The notes under the pieces: generated by a model
What the model was told of the DNA's origin: nothing
The model's database searches: none
The model's input: the letters and a program-made list of their open reading frames with translations, nothing else
Source of the DNA: Rhizorhabdus dicambivorans
GTDB lineage: Bacteria > Pseudomonadota > Alphaproteobacteria > Sphingomonadales > Sphingomonadaceae
DNA: 64,000 bases
Assembly (NCBI RefSeq): GCF_002355275.1
Contig: NZ_CP023449.1
Span: forward strand, 4,628,001 to 4,692,000
Direction: 5' to 3'
Position numbers and translations under genes: made by a program
In this document: piece after piece, positions 36,226-44,892 of the stretch
Layout of the letters: each line of letters starts with the position of its first letter
Position numbering within the stretch: position 1 is the first letter of the stretch

Positions 36226-36892
36226 GCCGGTCCTCCAGCTGCGCGGGCTCAGCCGCACCTTCCACCAGGCCGATGTCGCCATCCATGTGCTGCGCCAGGT
36301 CGACCTCGCCATCGCGCCGGGAGAGATCGTCGCGTTGCTCGGGCCCTCGGGCTCGGGCAAGTCCACCCTGCTGCAGGCAGTCGGGCTGCTGGAGGGCGGG
36401 TTCGAGGGCTCGATCCGGATCGCCGGCGAGGAGGCGGCGAAGCTCGATTCGGCCGGTCGTACCCGCGTGCGGCGCGATCGCCTGGGCTTCGTCTACCAGT
36501 TCCACCATCTGCTGCCGGACTTCACGGCGGTCGAGAATGTCGTCCTCCCCCAGCTGATCCACGGGGCGGAACCCGCGCCTGCCAGAGCCCGTGCCGAGGA
36601 GCTGCTCAGCACGCTCGGTCTCGCTCAGCGGCTCAGCCACCGCCCGTCGCAGCTGTCGGGCGGCGAGCAGCAGCGGGTCGCGGTCGCCCGCGCGCTTGCC
36701 AACCGGCCCGCGCTGGTGCTGGCCGACGAGCCTACCGGCAATCTCGATGAGACGACCGCCGACATCGTGCTGGCCGAGTTCCTCCGGCTGGTGCGCCAGG
36801 AGGGATCGGCCGCGCTGGTCGCGACGCATAATGAACGGCTTGCGGCGCGGATGGACCGTGTGGTGCGCCTCCATGACGGGCATCTGAGCTGA
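36218..36892 (+). CDS. lolD: Lipoprotein-releasing ABC transporter ATPase
   Basis: A 224-residue ATPase of the LolD/MacB class: Walker [14 protein letters not shown] near 42, Q-loop [13 protein letters not shown], signature [15 protein letters not shown] and Walker [28 protein letters not shown] is the LolD-type Q-loop. Translationally overlapped with the permease gene. Confidence 0.94.
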   Translation: MSEPVLQLRGLSRTFHQADVAIHVLRQVDLAIAPGEIVALLGPSGSGKSTLLQAVGLLEGGFEGSIRIAGEEAAKLDSAGRTRVRRDRLGFVYQFHHLLPDFTAVENVVLPQLIHGAEPAPARARAEELLSTLGLAQRLSHRPSQLSGGEQQRVAVARALANRPALVLADEPTGNLDETTADIVLAEFLRLVRQEGSAALVATHNERLAARMDRVVRLHDGHLS

Positions 36893-36908
36893 AAGGCGGG
36901 CGCGTTAA

Positions 36909-36921
36909 CCAAGGTCCTTGG
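36909..36921. promoter_or_regulatory. Palindrome in front of the Tad-like genes, possible operator
   Basis: CCAAGG-T-CCTTGG, a perfect 13-base palindrome flanked by GTTAA on the left (36904) and by GTTAAGC at 36929. It lies 36 bases before the 36957 start codon, where a repressor could act. Inference. Confidence 0.35.
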
Positions 36922-36956
36922 CAAGGTCGTTAAGCATTCCCGTTTAGAACGGCGCC

Positions 36957-38852
36957 ATGGTCCGGACCTGGGTTCATTCGATCGCGTCGTCGCTCCGCGC
37001 GCTGCATCGCCATGAGGGCGGCGGCGTGGCGCTGATCGGCGCGCTCGCGCTGACCTCGATCATCGGCATGGGGGCCTTCGCGGTCGAGGCCAGCCAAGGC
37101 TATGCCGCGCGCGCCAGCAACCAGCGCATCGCCGATACGGCGGCGTTGGCGGGCGCGCTGGCCTATAATGTCAACAGCTCGACCAGCGAGATGACCGCGA
37201 CGGCCAAGGCCGTGGTCGCGGCGCAGGGCCTCGCTGCCAGTGCCGCCAGCGTGGCGCTCGTCACCGACGCGGCGACATCGAAGCAGCTCGTCCAGGTGAC
37301 CGTCACCACCTCCGTCCCGCTGTCGCTCGCCCGGGTGCTGACCACGGCGCTGAGCTATGACGTGCGGGCGGTAGGCTCGGCCACCACCAGCACCACGGCG
37401 ACCACCACGCCGCCCTGCATCACCACGCTCCACACCGCCGCTGCGACCGGAGTGGTGCTGTCCGGCGGCGTCAGCATCAGCGCGCCCAATTGCGCGATCA
37501 ACAGCAACGGCCGGGTCGAGGTGCCCTGGGGCACCTATATCACCGCCAAGCAGGTCTCCGCGGCCGGCTCGGTGATCAATCCCGGCAGCGGCATCACCAC
37601 CACGCCGACCGCCAACAACATCCAGGCCAACAAGGCGGGCGCGGCGACTGACTGGATGCAGGACAATAGCAGCCTCAAGGCGATGCTGTGCGCGGTCAAC
37701 AAGCTGACTGGCAGCAGCGATGCCGATTATGCGGACGGCAACACCGTCTGCATCACGCCGCTGGTGACGCCGGCGACGCAGACCGCATCAGTCTCGACCA
37801 CCGATCTGCCTCTGAACTATAGTCCGAGTGCGGCATTGTTGCCTTATTGGAACAGCAGCACAGCCACTTATACCTTTCCGCCCAGCTTCGTGACGACCGG
37901 CTATCGCAACCTCGTCATGGCGGGCGGCATCAACGCCGTGTTCCAGGGGCCGGGGCTAAACTTCAAGTTCAACAATGTCGACATGAGCGGCAACAGCCTG
38001 ACGATCGGCGACGGCACCGTCACCGTGGTCGGCACCTTCGGCTTCAACAGCGGCAGCGTCATCACCATCGGCAATGGCGCACACAGCTTCGGCACATTGT
38101 CCGTCTCGGGCGGACGCCAGCTCAACATCGGCAGTGGTGATTTCACCGTCACCGGCGCGATCACCGAGGCAGGCGGCAGCTATATCCGCGTCAACACCGG
38201 CGTCGGCGACGCGGTGACGATCGGCAATGACGGCGCCGGCACGCCGACCGCGATCAACATCGGCGGCGGCTCCTATCTCTGCTTCACCGCCAACTGCACC
38301 GCGCCGAGCGCCGCGGCGGGCACCTTCAGCGCCAACGGACAGGTGCTGACGAGCGGCGGCAGTACCCTGATCTTCCCAAAGGCTGCGACGCACGTCATCA
38401 ACGGCAATCTCAGCCTGAACGGCAGCTCCACCTTCGGGTCGGGCAATTATTACATCAAGGGCAATTTCACCAACAACACCGGCGGCACCATGGCGGGCAC
38501 CGATGTCAGCTTCGCGCTGGGCGGCACCTTCACCCTGGCGGGCGGCACCTCGCTCGATCTGGCGGCGCCGAGCAGCTCGGGCAGCTATGGCGTCCCCGGC
38601 CTATTGATCGTTACCAAGAGCACGACCGCGACCTCGATCGGCGGCGGATCGCAGAACAAATATGCCGGGCTGGTCTATGCGCCGAAATCGGACATGACCG
38701 TCAGCGGCGGCGCGGCGCTGTCGAGCAACGGCACCAACTGCCTGATGCTGATCCTCAAGACGCTGCTCCTGTCCGGCGGGACCACGGTGGCCAGCACCTG
38801 CTCGAGCCTGTCCACATCGGGCTCGGTGGCCAATGTGGCGCTGTTCAAATGA
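36957..38852 (+). CDS. TadG-like pseudopilin-associated protein with a long repetitive C-terminus
   Basis: A 631-residue protein. Residues 20-75 match the Flp/Tad TadG N-terminal region (GGGVALIGALALTSIIGMGAFAVEASQGYA, then RIADTAALAGALAY). The remaining 480 residues are Ser/Thr/Gly/Asn-rich with beta-helix-like runs such as GNSLTIGDGTVTVVGTFGFN and ITEAGGSYIRVNTG. Few cysteines occur, spaced in pairs. It is first in a three-gene coupled operon (4-base overlaps). No Tad ATPase or secretin gene is in the window. Confidence 0.85.
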   Translation: MVRTWVHSIASSLRALHRHEGGGVALIGALALTSIIGMGAFAVEASQGYAARASNQRIADTAALAGALAYNVNSSTSEMTATAKAVVAAQGLAASAASVALVTDAATSKQLVQVTVTTSVPLSLARVLTTALSYDVRAVGSATTSTTATTTPPCITTLHTAAATGVVLSGGVSISAPNCAINSNGRVEVPWGTYITAKQVSAAGSVINPGSGITTTPTANNIQANKAGAATDWMQDNSSLKAMLCAVNKLTGSSDADYADGNTVCITPLVTPATQTASVSTTDLPLNYSPSAALLPYWNSSTATYTFPPSFVTTGYRNLVMAGGINAVFQGPGLNFKFNNVDMSGNSLTIGDGTVTVVGTFGFNSGSVITIGNGAHSFGTLSVSGGRQLNIGSGDFTVTGAITEAGGSYIRVNTGVGDAVTIGNDGAGTPTAINIGGGSYLCFTANCTAPSAAAGTFSANGQVLTSGGSTLIFPKAATHVINGNLSLNGSSTFGSGNYYIKGNFTNNTGGTMAGTDVSFALGGTFTLAGGTSLDLAAPSSSGSYGVPGLLIVTKSTTATSIGGGSQNKYAGLVYAPKSDMTVSGGAALSSNGTNCLMLILKTLLLSGGTTVASTCSSLSTSGSVANVALFK

Positions 38853-39358
38853 AGCGCGGCATCCTCTCCCGGCTGGCGCGCGAGGAACGCGGCGTCGCAA
38901 CGATCGAGTTCGCGCTGCTTTCGGTGCTGTTCTTCTTCGTGATGACCGCCGGGCTCGACATCGCCATGTGGTATCAGCAGCGGCTGCGGCTCGACAGCGC
39001 GGTCGAGCAGGGCGCGATGATCGCCTTCAACAGCCGCTCCAGCGTCGATCAGGCGGCTATCGGCACCTATGTCGGGGCCGCCGCAAGGCTGTCCAGCGCA
39101 CCGACGGTAACGGTGGGATGCAACGGCGGCAGTTCCAACTGCGTCAACAGCGCCCGCACCTGCGCCTGCGTCAGCGGCTCTGCGCCCAACCCGACCTTCA
39201 CCACCACCGCCTGCAACGCCGCCTGCGCGGACGGCAGCCTTGCGGGCTATTATATGAACATCAAGGCGGTCGCGACGTCGAGCACGATGCTGGTTCCCGC
39301 CGCGATGCTGGGCGGCAACATGGTGCAGACGCGCAGCGCGGTGGTGCGGCTGCAATGA
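38849..39358 (+). CDS. TadE/TadG-family protein
   Basis: A 169-residue minor-pilin-like protein with the TadE motif ERGVATIEFALLSVLFFFVMTAG (one membrane helix, about 15-38). The C-terminal half has three cysteine pairs (VGCNGGSSNC, CACVSG, TACNAACADG) suggesting disulphides. ATGA overlaps join it to both neighbours. Confidence 0.85.
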   Translation: MKRGILSRLAREERGVATIEFALLSVLFFFVMTAGLDIAMWYQQRLRLDSAVEQGAMIAFNSRSSVDQAAIGTYVGAAARLSSAPTVTVGCNGGSSNCVNSARTCACVSGSAPNPTFTTTACNAACADGSLAGYYMNIKAVATSSTMLVPAAMLGGNMVQTRSAVVRLQ

Positions 39359-39762
39359 GGAAGCTGCTCCGCGACCGCAGGGGCGTCACCGCGACCGAGT
39401 TCGCGCTGGTCGCGCCGGCCTTCATGATGTTCCTGTTCCTGATCATTGACGGCGCACGCGCCGCCTGGACCTATCAGACCCTCCAGAGCGTGGCGACCGA
39501 CGCAGCCCGTTGCGCGGCCCTGGGCGTCAGCACCTGCGACAGCTCGGCCGAGGTCAAGACCTATGCCGTCAATCGCGCCAACGGTTTCGGCGTGCCGCTG
39601 ACCGCGGCGGCGGTTACGCTGACAACCTCGGCGACCTGCCAGTCGATGGCAGGGATGACCAAGGTCGCGATCTCGACCAGCTATCAGGGGGCCACCACCA
39701 AGCTGCTGCCCTCGCCGATCACCACGCTGAGCACCGAGAGCTGCTTCCCGACGGCTTCTTGA
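39355..39762 (+). CDS. TadE-family pseudopilin
   Basis: A 135-residue protein starting at ATG 39355 (4-base overlap). RRGVTATEFALVAPAFMMFL is the TadE motif with the Glu at position +5-like site, followed by one hydrophobic helix and a Ser/Thr-rich domain with four cysteines. Last gene of the operon; a hairpin follows the stop codon. Confidence 0.85.
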   Translation: MRKLLRDRRGVTATEFALVAPAFMMFLFLIIDGARAAWTYQTLQSVATDAARCAALGVSTCDSSAEVKTYAVNRANGFGVPLTAAAVTLTTSATCQSMAGMTKVAISTSYQGATTKLLPSPITTLSTESCFPTAS

Positions 39763-39800
39763 GATCCTCCCGGAGCTCCGCTCGGGGAGGATCTTGCTTG
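39762..39800 (+). terminator. Hairpin after the Tad-like operon
   Basis: AGATCCTCCC (39762-39771) pairs with GGGAGGATCT (39785-39794), then TGCTTG. The T tract is weak, so efficiency may be limited. Confidence 0.6.
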
Positions 39801-39855
39801 TGGATAAGCTTCAACTTCGGCTGGCGATTCGCGCCATCGCGCATACATTGCGAGC

Positions 39856-42800
39856 ATGCCGTATCAGTCCTTCGTCCCGCTGCGCATCTTCTCCGCCTAC
39901 ACGATGCTCGAAGGCGCGATCGATCCCAAGGCAATCGCCAAACAGGCCAAGAAGCTCGGCTTTCCGGCGGCGGCGCTGACCGACCGCAACGGCCTGTACG
40001 CGGCGATGGCCTTTTCGGACGGCGCCAAGAAGGAGGGCGTCCAGCCGATCATCGGCACGATGCTGGCGATCAAGCGGCCCGGGATCGACCAGCTGATCAT
40101 CGACTGGCTGGCGCTCTACGCGCAGGACGCCGCCGGTTATGACAATCTCTGCGCGCTCGTCTCGGCCGCGCATCTCGAACGGCCGGTGCATGAGGAGGCG
40201 CATGTCCCGCTTTCGGCGCTCGAAGGCCGCACCGAAGGGCTGATCGCGTTGACCGCAGGTGGCGAGGGCGCGCTGGCGAAATTGCTGGCGGGTGAACAGC
40301 GCGATGCGGCGGCCGCCTATGCCGACAGGCTGCAGGCGCTGTTCCCTGGCAAGCTCTATATCGAGCTGGCCCGCCGTGGCGACGCGACCGAGGAGGCCGC
40401 CGAGGAAGCGCTGATCGATCTGGCCTATGCGCGCGATCTGCCGCTGGTCGCGACCAATCCCGCCTGCTTCGCCGAGCCCGAGTTCCACGCCGCGCACGAC
40501 GCGATGCTGTGCATCGCCAGCTCCTCCTATATCGACACGGTCGAACGGCCGCGCAGTTCGCCCGACCTGTGGATGAAGCCTGCCGGCAACATGGCGGAGC
40601 TGTTCGAAGACATTCCCGAGGCGCTTGCCAACACGCTGGTGGTGGCCCAGCGCTGCGCCTTCTCCGCCCCCTATCGCAAACCGATCCTGCCCAGCCTCGC
40701 CGGCGACCGGGAGGGCGAGGCGGAGGCCTTGCGCCGCGATGCGAAGGCGGGGCTGGAGATGCGGCTGGAAAAGCTCGGCATCACCGATCCCGAGAAGCGC
40801 CAGCAATATTTCGACCGGCTCGATTTCGAGACCGGCATCATCATCAAGATGGGCTTCCCCGGCTATTTCCTGATCGTCGCCGACTTCATCAAATGGGCGA
40901 AGGAACATGACATACCGGTGGGCCCGGGGCGCGGTTCGGGCGCGGGCTCGGTGGTCGCCTGGGCGCTGACCATCACCGATCTCGATCCGCTGCGGCTGGG
41001 CCTGCTGTTCGAACGCTTCCTCAACCCGGAACGCGTGTCGATGCCCGACTTCGACATCGACTTCTGCGAAACCCGGCGTGGCGAGGTGATCCGCTACGTC
41101 CAGCAGAAATATGGCCGCGACCAGGTCGCCCAGATCATCACCTTCGGTAAGCTGAAGGCGCGCGCGGTGCTCAAGGACACCGGCCGCGTGCTGCAGATGA
41201 GCTATGGCCAGGTCGATCGTCTCGCCAAGCTGATCCCCAACCACCCGACCGATCCCTGGACACTGGACCGCGCGCTCAATGGCGTTCCCGAGATGGCCGC
41301 CGAATATAAGGGTGACAAGGAGGTTCGCCGGCTGCTCGACCTGGCGATGAAGCTGGAGGGTCTGCCGCGCCACAGCTCCACCCACGCGGCGGGCGTGGTG
41401 ATCGGCGACCGGCGCCTGGACGCGCTGGTGCCGCTCTATCGCGATCCGCGCTCGGACATGCCGGTCACCCAGTTCGACATGAAATACGTCGAGGGCGCGG
41501 GGCTGGTGAAGTTCGACTTCCTCGGCCTGAAAACGCTGTCGGTGCTGCAGAAGGCGGTGCAGTTCCTCGCCAGGCGGGGCGTGAAGGTGGATCTCGACAC
41601 CCTCGCCTGGGATGATCCCGAAGTCTATGCCCTGCTCCAGCGCGGCGACACGGTCGGCGTGTTCCAGCTGGAATCGGAAGGCATGCGCCGCACGCTGGCG
41701 GCGGTGCGCCCGACCTGCTTCGAGGACATCATCGCGCTGGTCTCGCTCTACCGACCGGGGCCGATGGACAATATCCCGATGTTCGGCGCCCGCAAGAACG
41801 GCCGCGAGCCGATCGAATATCCACACCCGCTGCTCGAAGGAATTCTCGGCGAGACCTACGGGATCTTCGTCTATCAGGAACAGGTGATGCAGGCCGCGCA
41901 GATTCTGGCGGGCTATTCGCTCGGCGACGCCGATCTGCTTCGCCGCGCCATGGGCAAGAAGATCAAGGCTGAGATGGATGCCCAGCGCAGCCGCTTCGTC
42001 GAGGGCTGCGCGAAGAACGACATCAAGGCCGAGAAAGCGAACGAGCTGTTCGACTTGATCGACAAGTTCGCCGGCTATGGCTTCAACAAGAGCCACGCGG
42101 CGGCCTATGCGCTGGTCGCCTATCACACCGCCTGGATGAAGGCGCATCACAAGGCCGAATTCTACGCGGCCTCGATGTGCTACGACATGCACCAGACCGA
42201 CAAGCTGGCGATCTTCATCGACGATATGCGCCGCATGGGCGTCCAGTGCCTGGGGCCGTGCATCAACCATAGCGAAGCCGAATATTCGGTCGAGCAGCAG
42301 GGAGAGGAGTTGGTCGTCCGCTATGCGCTGGGCGCCTTGAAGGGCGTCGGCGAGAAGGCGATGGAACAGCTGGTCGAGGAGCGGAAGAAAGGCGGGCCGT
42401 TCCGGAGCCTGGAGGATTTCGCCGACCGTATCGACCCCCGCCTGATCAACCGGCGCCAGCTGGAAAGCCTGGCCGGCGGCGGCGCGTTCGACATGATCGA
42501 GGAGGAGCGCGCCGGGGTGTTCGCCTCGGCCGAGGTGATCCTGGCACATGCATCGAGCGCCGCGGCGCAGCGAGAGAGCGGCCAGGGCGGCCTGTTCGGC
42601 GACAGCCCCGGCGACGTCGCGCCGATCCGCATCGATCGGGGCGTCCACTGGACCCTCGCCGATCGCATGGCGGCCGAGAAGGAGAGCTTCGGCTTCTATT
42701 TCTCGTCGCACCCGACCGACCGGGTCCGCCATCTGGCGGAAGCCAATGGCGCGCGCAGCTTCGCGGCGCTGTGCGCGCTCCCGGCGCCGGTCGATGGCGG

Positions 42801-43323
42801 ACGGGTCAATTCGGTGATGTCGGCGCTGATCGAGGATGCGCGCTACCGCACCTCGGCCAAGGGCAAGCGCTATATGATGGCGACCTGTTCGGACAGTTCG
42901 GGCCAGTTCATAGCCACCTGCTTCGACGATCTGGCGGCAGGCGAGCTGGAGGCCGCGGCCAAGGCGGGGGCCTGCGCGCTGCTCCGCGTCGAGCTGGACT
43001 GGCGCGCGGGCGAAGAGACGCCGCGCGTCACGGTGCGCGGGCTGCAGAATTATGACTCGATGCAGCAGATCCGGCTGAGGGTGGATGTCGAGACCGCCGA
43101 TCCGGCCGCGATCCCGGCACTCGCCGCAATGATGGCCGAGGAGCGCGGCGGGCGTGGTGAAATGTATCTGAAAGCGATCCTGCCCGATGGCACCCGCGCG
43201 GAAATCCTGCTCGGCCGCGACTTCCGCCTCGATGCGGAGCTGGTGGCCCGGATCGAGCGCCTGCCGAACATGACCGCGCGGATCGGCACGCTGGGCCGGC
43301 CCCAGCTGTCGGTGGTGGGGTAG
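39856..43323 (+). CDS. dnaE: DNA polymerase III subunit alpha
   Basis: A 1155-residue replicative polymerase. PHP domain at the N-terminus (about 5-290), the palm with GPGRGSGAGSVVAWAL near 355 and the catalytic aspartates in MPDFDIDF near 397, then the thumb, fingers (KSHAAAYALVAYHTAWMKAHH near 745) and a C-terminal OB/tau-binding region. Length matches DnaE1 proteins, not the shorter DnaE2. Found alone; an inverted repeat follows. Confidence 0.97.
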   Translation: MPYQSFVPLRIFSAYTMLEGAIDPKAIAKQAKKLGFPAAALTDRNGLYAAMAFSDGAKKEGVQPIIGTMLAIKRPGIDQLIIDWLALYAQDAAGYDNLCALVSAAHLERPVHEEAHVPLSALEGRTEGLIALTAGGEGALAKLLAGEQRDAAAAYADRLQALFPGKLYIELARRGDATEEAAEEALIDLAYARDLPLVATNPACFAEPEFHAAHDAMLCIASSSYIDTVERPRSSPDLWMKPAGNMAELFEDIPEALANTLVVAQRCAFSAPYRKPILPSLAGDREGEAEALRRDAKAGLEMRLEKLGITDPEKRQQYFDRLDFETGIIIKMGFPGYFLIVADFIKWAKEHDIPVGPGRGSGAGSVVAWALTITDLDPLRLGLLFERFLNPERVSMPDFDIDFCETRRGEVIRYVQQKYGRDQVAQIITFGKLKARAVLKDTGRVLQMSYGQVDRLAKLIPNHPTDPWTLDRALNGVPEMAAEYKGDKEVRRLLDLAMKLEGLPRHSSTHAAGVVIGDRRLDALVPLYRDPRSDMPVTQFDMKYVEGAGLVKFDFLGLKTLSVLQKAVQFLARRGVKVDLDTLAWDDPEVYALLQRGDTVGVFQLESEGMRRTLAAVRPTCFEDIIALVSLYRPGPMDNIPMFGARKNGREPIEYPHPLLEGILGETYGIFVYQEQVMQAAQILAGYSLGDADLLRRAMGKKIKAEMDAQRSRFVEGCAKNDIKAEKANELFDLIDKFAGYGFNKSHAAAYALVAYHTAWMKAHHKAEFYAASMCYDMHQTDKLAIFIDDMRRMGVQCLGPCINHSEAEYSVEQQGEELVVRYALGALKGVGEKAMEQLVEERKKGGPFRSLEDFADRIDPRLINRRQLESLAGGGAFDMIEEERAGVFASAEVILAHASSAAAQRESGQGGLFGDSPGDVAPIRIDRGVHWTLADRMAAEKESFGFYFSSHPTDRVRHLAEANGARSFAALCALPAPVDGGRVNSVMSALIEDARYRTSAKGKRYMMATCSDSSGQFIATCFDDLAAGELEAAAKAGACALLRVELDWRAGEETPRVTVRGLQNYDSMQQIRLRVDVETADPAAIPALAAMMAEERGGRGEMYLKAILPDGTRAEILLGRDFRLDAELVARIERLPNMTARIGTLGRPQLSVVG

Positions 43324-43425
43324 TTCCCTCTCCCTTTCAGGGGAGAGGGCCAGGGTGGGTGATCTGTCGTGATGCGCCCGGCTGCGTCACCACCCCTCGA
43401 TCCTCTCCCTTCAAAGGGAGGGGAA
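43324..43425. repeat. Long inverted repeat, same family as 29951
   Basis: Arms at 43324-43362 and 43387-43425 of the CCCTCTCCC / CCACCCCT type; each also folds on its own (CCCTTTCAGGGGAGAGGG and CTCCCTTCAAAGGGAG). It fills the gap between convergent dnaE and the DUF4136 gene. Confidence 0.8.
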
Positions 43426-43430
43426 GCGGG

Positions 43431-44093
43431 TCACTTCCGCTTGTCGGGCGGTGCCACGGTGATCTTCACCTCTTCGCCCGAATTGCCGGGGAAGTTGGTG
43501 AACATCGCCTCGACCAGGTTGGGCACGAGGCGCGGCAGCGCATCGTCCAGCGAGCGGGCCCGCGCCTTGCCCTCGAACAGATGCTTGCCGTCCGAGACGC
43601 GCTCGATCGTCATGTCGGCCCAGCTGGTATAGACCGTGTAGGTATCGATATCCTGCCGGTACCAGGGATCGTAGAAGAAAGGATCCCAGCCATAATAGAA
43701 GGCTGATCCATAGCCCCAGCGCCGGCCATAGGGGCCGAAGCCACCATAGCCCCAGGGGCCAAAGGCCGGGCCGATCGAAGGCCGCGAAACCACCTTGGGG
43801 GTGCCCTTGTCGACGCCATAATCGAATTTCACCACCAGTTCCGGCTGGCCCGCGCCGTCCACCGGGCGATAGCCATAAGCCGCCAGCCTCTGGGTCACGA
43901 GACTGGCATATTGGGCGAATTCCAGCCCGCCCTGGTTGCGGGCGTCGGTGGGAATGACGGTGAAGGTCTGGCCTTCCGGCACCGGCAGGGCCTGGAAGCG
44001 CGAAACCTTGGCCTCGAAGGGCTGCGTGCAGGCGGAAACCGCGAGCAGCGCGATCGGGGCCGCCACGGCGAGGAGCTTGCGAAGGATCGGCAT
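43431..44093 (-). CDS. DUF4136 lipoprotein
   Basis: A 220-residue lipoprotein with a signal (ILRKLLAVAAPIALLAVSAC) and lipobox VSAC. The mature part has the DUF4136 pattern: FTVIPTDARNQGGLEFAQYASLV and DTYTVYTSWADMTIERVSDG. A Gly/Tyr/Trp/Phe-rich segment lies between residues 130 and 155. Exported, role unknown. ATG 44093 chosen over 44111. Confidence 0.85.
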   Translation of the reverse strand: MPILRKLLAVAAPIALLAVSACTQPFEAKVSRFQALPVPEGQTFTVIPTDARNQGGLEFAQYASLVTQRLAAYGYRPVDGAGQPELVVKFDYGVDKGTPKVVSRPSIGPAFGPWGYGGFGPYGRRWGYGSAFYYGWDPFFYDPWYRQDIDTYTVYTSWADMTIERVSDGKHLFEGKARARSLDDALPRLVPNLVEAMFTNFPGNSGEEVKITVAPPDKRK

Positions 44094-44217
44094 GGTGCTG
44101 CGCCTTGTCATTATTTCAGGCCCGGAACGAGCCGAGCCCTCAACCTAGTTCTGCCCCAGCTTATCGCAAGCGGCGCGTGAACCCTGGTTGAACGTTCGGG
44201 ACGGTGCGGGGTTGCGT

Positions 44218-44772
44218 TCAGCCAGCCGAATCGTCCAAGGCGGAGAAAAAACGCGACATGGCATCGTCACCCTCCGGGGTGAGGCGCAACAGGGTCCGTC
44301 GTCCATCCATCTCGTCACGGCGACGCTGCACGAGACCCGATCGTTCCAGTTCATCGATCCGCCGCAGCACGGATGTCTGCGATTCCCGGAGCTGGGTGCG
44401 GATCTGCTTCACGCAAACCGGCCGGCCGGCCAGTTCGCCTGCCATGCAGCTGAGCATGATATCCCAGCAGGCACCACGCAGGACGGTTTCCGGAAAGACC
44501 TGATGCTGCGCCCGGCGGAAGTGCAGCGCGCGTTCCATGCTGGCGCGAAGTCCGCCGGCACCGGCCCTATTCGCACCCAGGGGCTTTTCGCCGGCCATAG
44601 CCGGCAGCAGCGATCGCAAGCCTCCATCTCGCGATCGAATCTCCAGGTGCTCATGAAGAGACCCAAGAGTTGGCACAGTTCTTACATCCCTGTTCTTCAC
44701 CGGACCAAGGACTGATCCAGACTTATCCGATCTGGAGGAAATCCTCTCCCTGCACGATCCAGATACGATCAT
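44218..44772 (-). CDS. MarR-like winged-helix regulator
   Basis: The C-terminal part, about residues 95-180, is a MarR-type winged helix (VKQIRTQLRESQTSVLRRID, LERSGLVQRRRDEMDGRRTLL). The N-terminal 70 residues look unconserved; the real start may be a later ATG near the MERALHF segment. It is divergent from the repeat-lipoprotein gene, which makes control of that gene or its partner a reasonable guess. Lower GC than the flanks near 44700-44900. Confidence 0.65.
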   Translation of the reverse strand: MIVSGSCRERISSRSDKSGSVLGPVKNRDVRTVPTLGSLHEHLEIRSRDGGLRSLLPAMAGEKPLGANRAGAGGLRASMERALHFRRAQHQVFPETVLRGACWDIMLSCMAGELAGRPVCVKQIRTQLRESQTSVLRRIDELERSGLVQRRRDEMDGRRTLLRLTPEGDDAMSRFFSALDDSAG

Positions 44773-44892
44773 CGGGTCGCAAAAAGTCTATTACGCAAAG
44801 CTACTTATCAGCCTTTTTGATCCGAAAGCGGATGCAAGGGAACGGCGGGCGCCGGTGAAGATTACTCGGCCATCAAGGTTGTGGAGGTTGCT

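Noticed and set aside
34243-36366. 707-codon minus-strand frame across proS, the repeat and lolC/E
   Set aside because: Crosses three features that are clearly coding or repetitive on the other strand; no recognisable domain.
39811-42732. Long minus-strand open frame of 973 codons opposite dnaE
   Set aside because: It mirrors dnaE in a GC-rich genome, with no ribosome site and no family-like motif; dnaE motifs on the plus strand are complete.
44671-44686. TGGCAC-N5-TTACA as a sigma-54 promoter for the lipoprotein
   Set aside because: The essential GC of the -12 element is lost (TTAC instead of TTGC), and the site lies inside the divergent regulator gene, more than 200 bases from the start codon.
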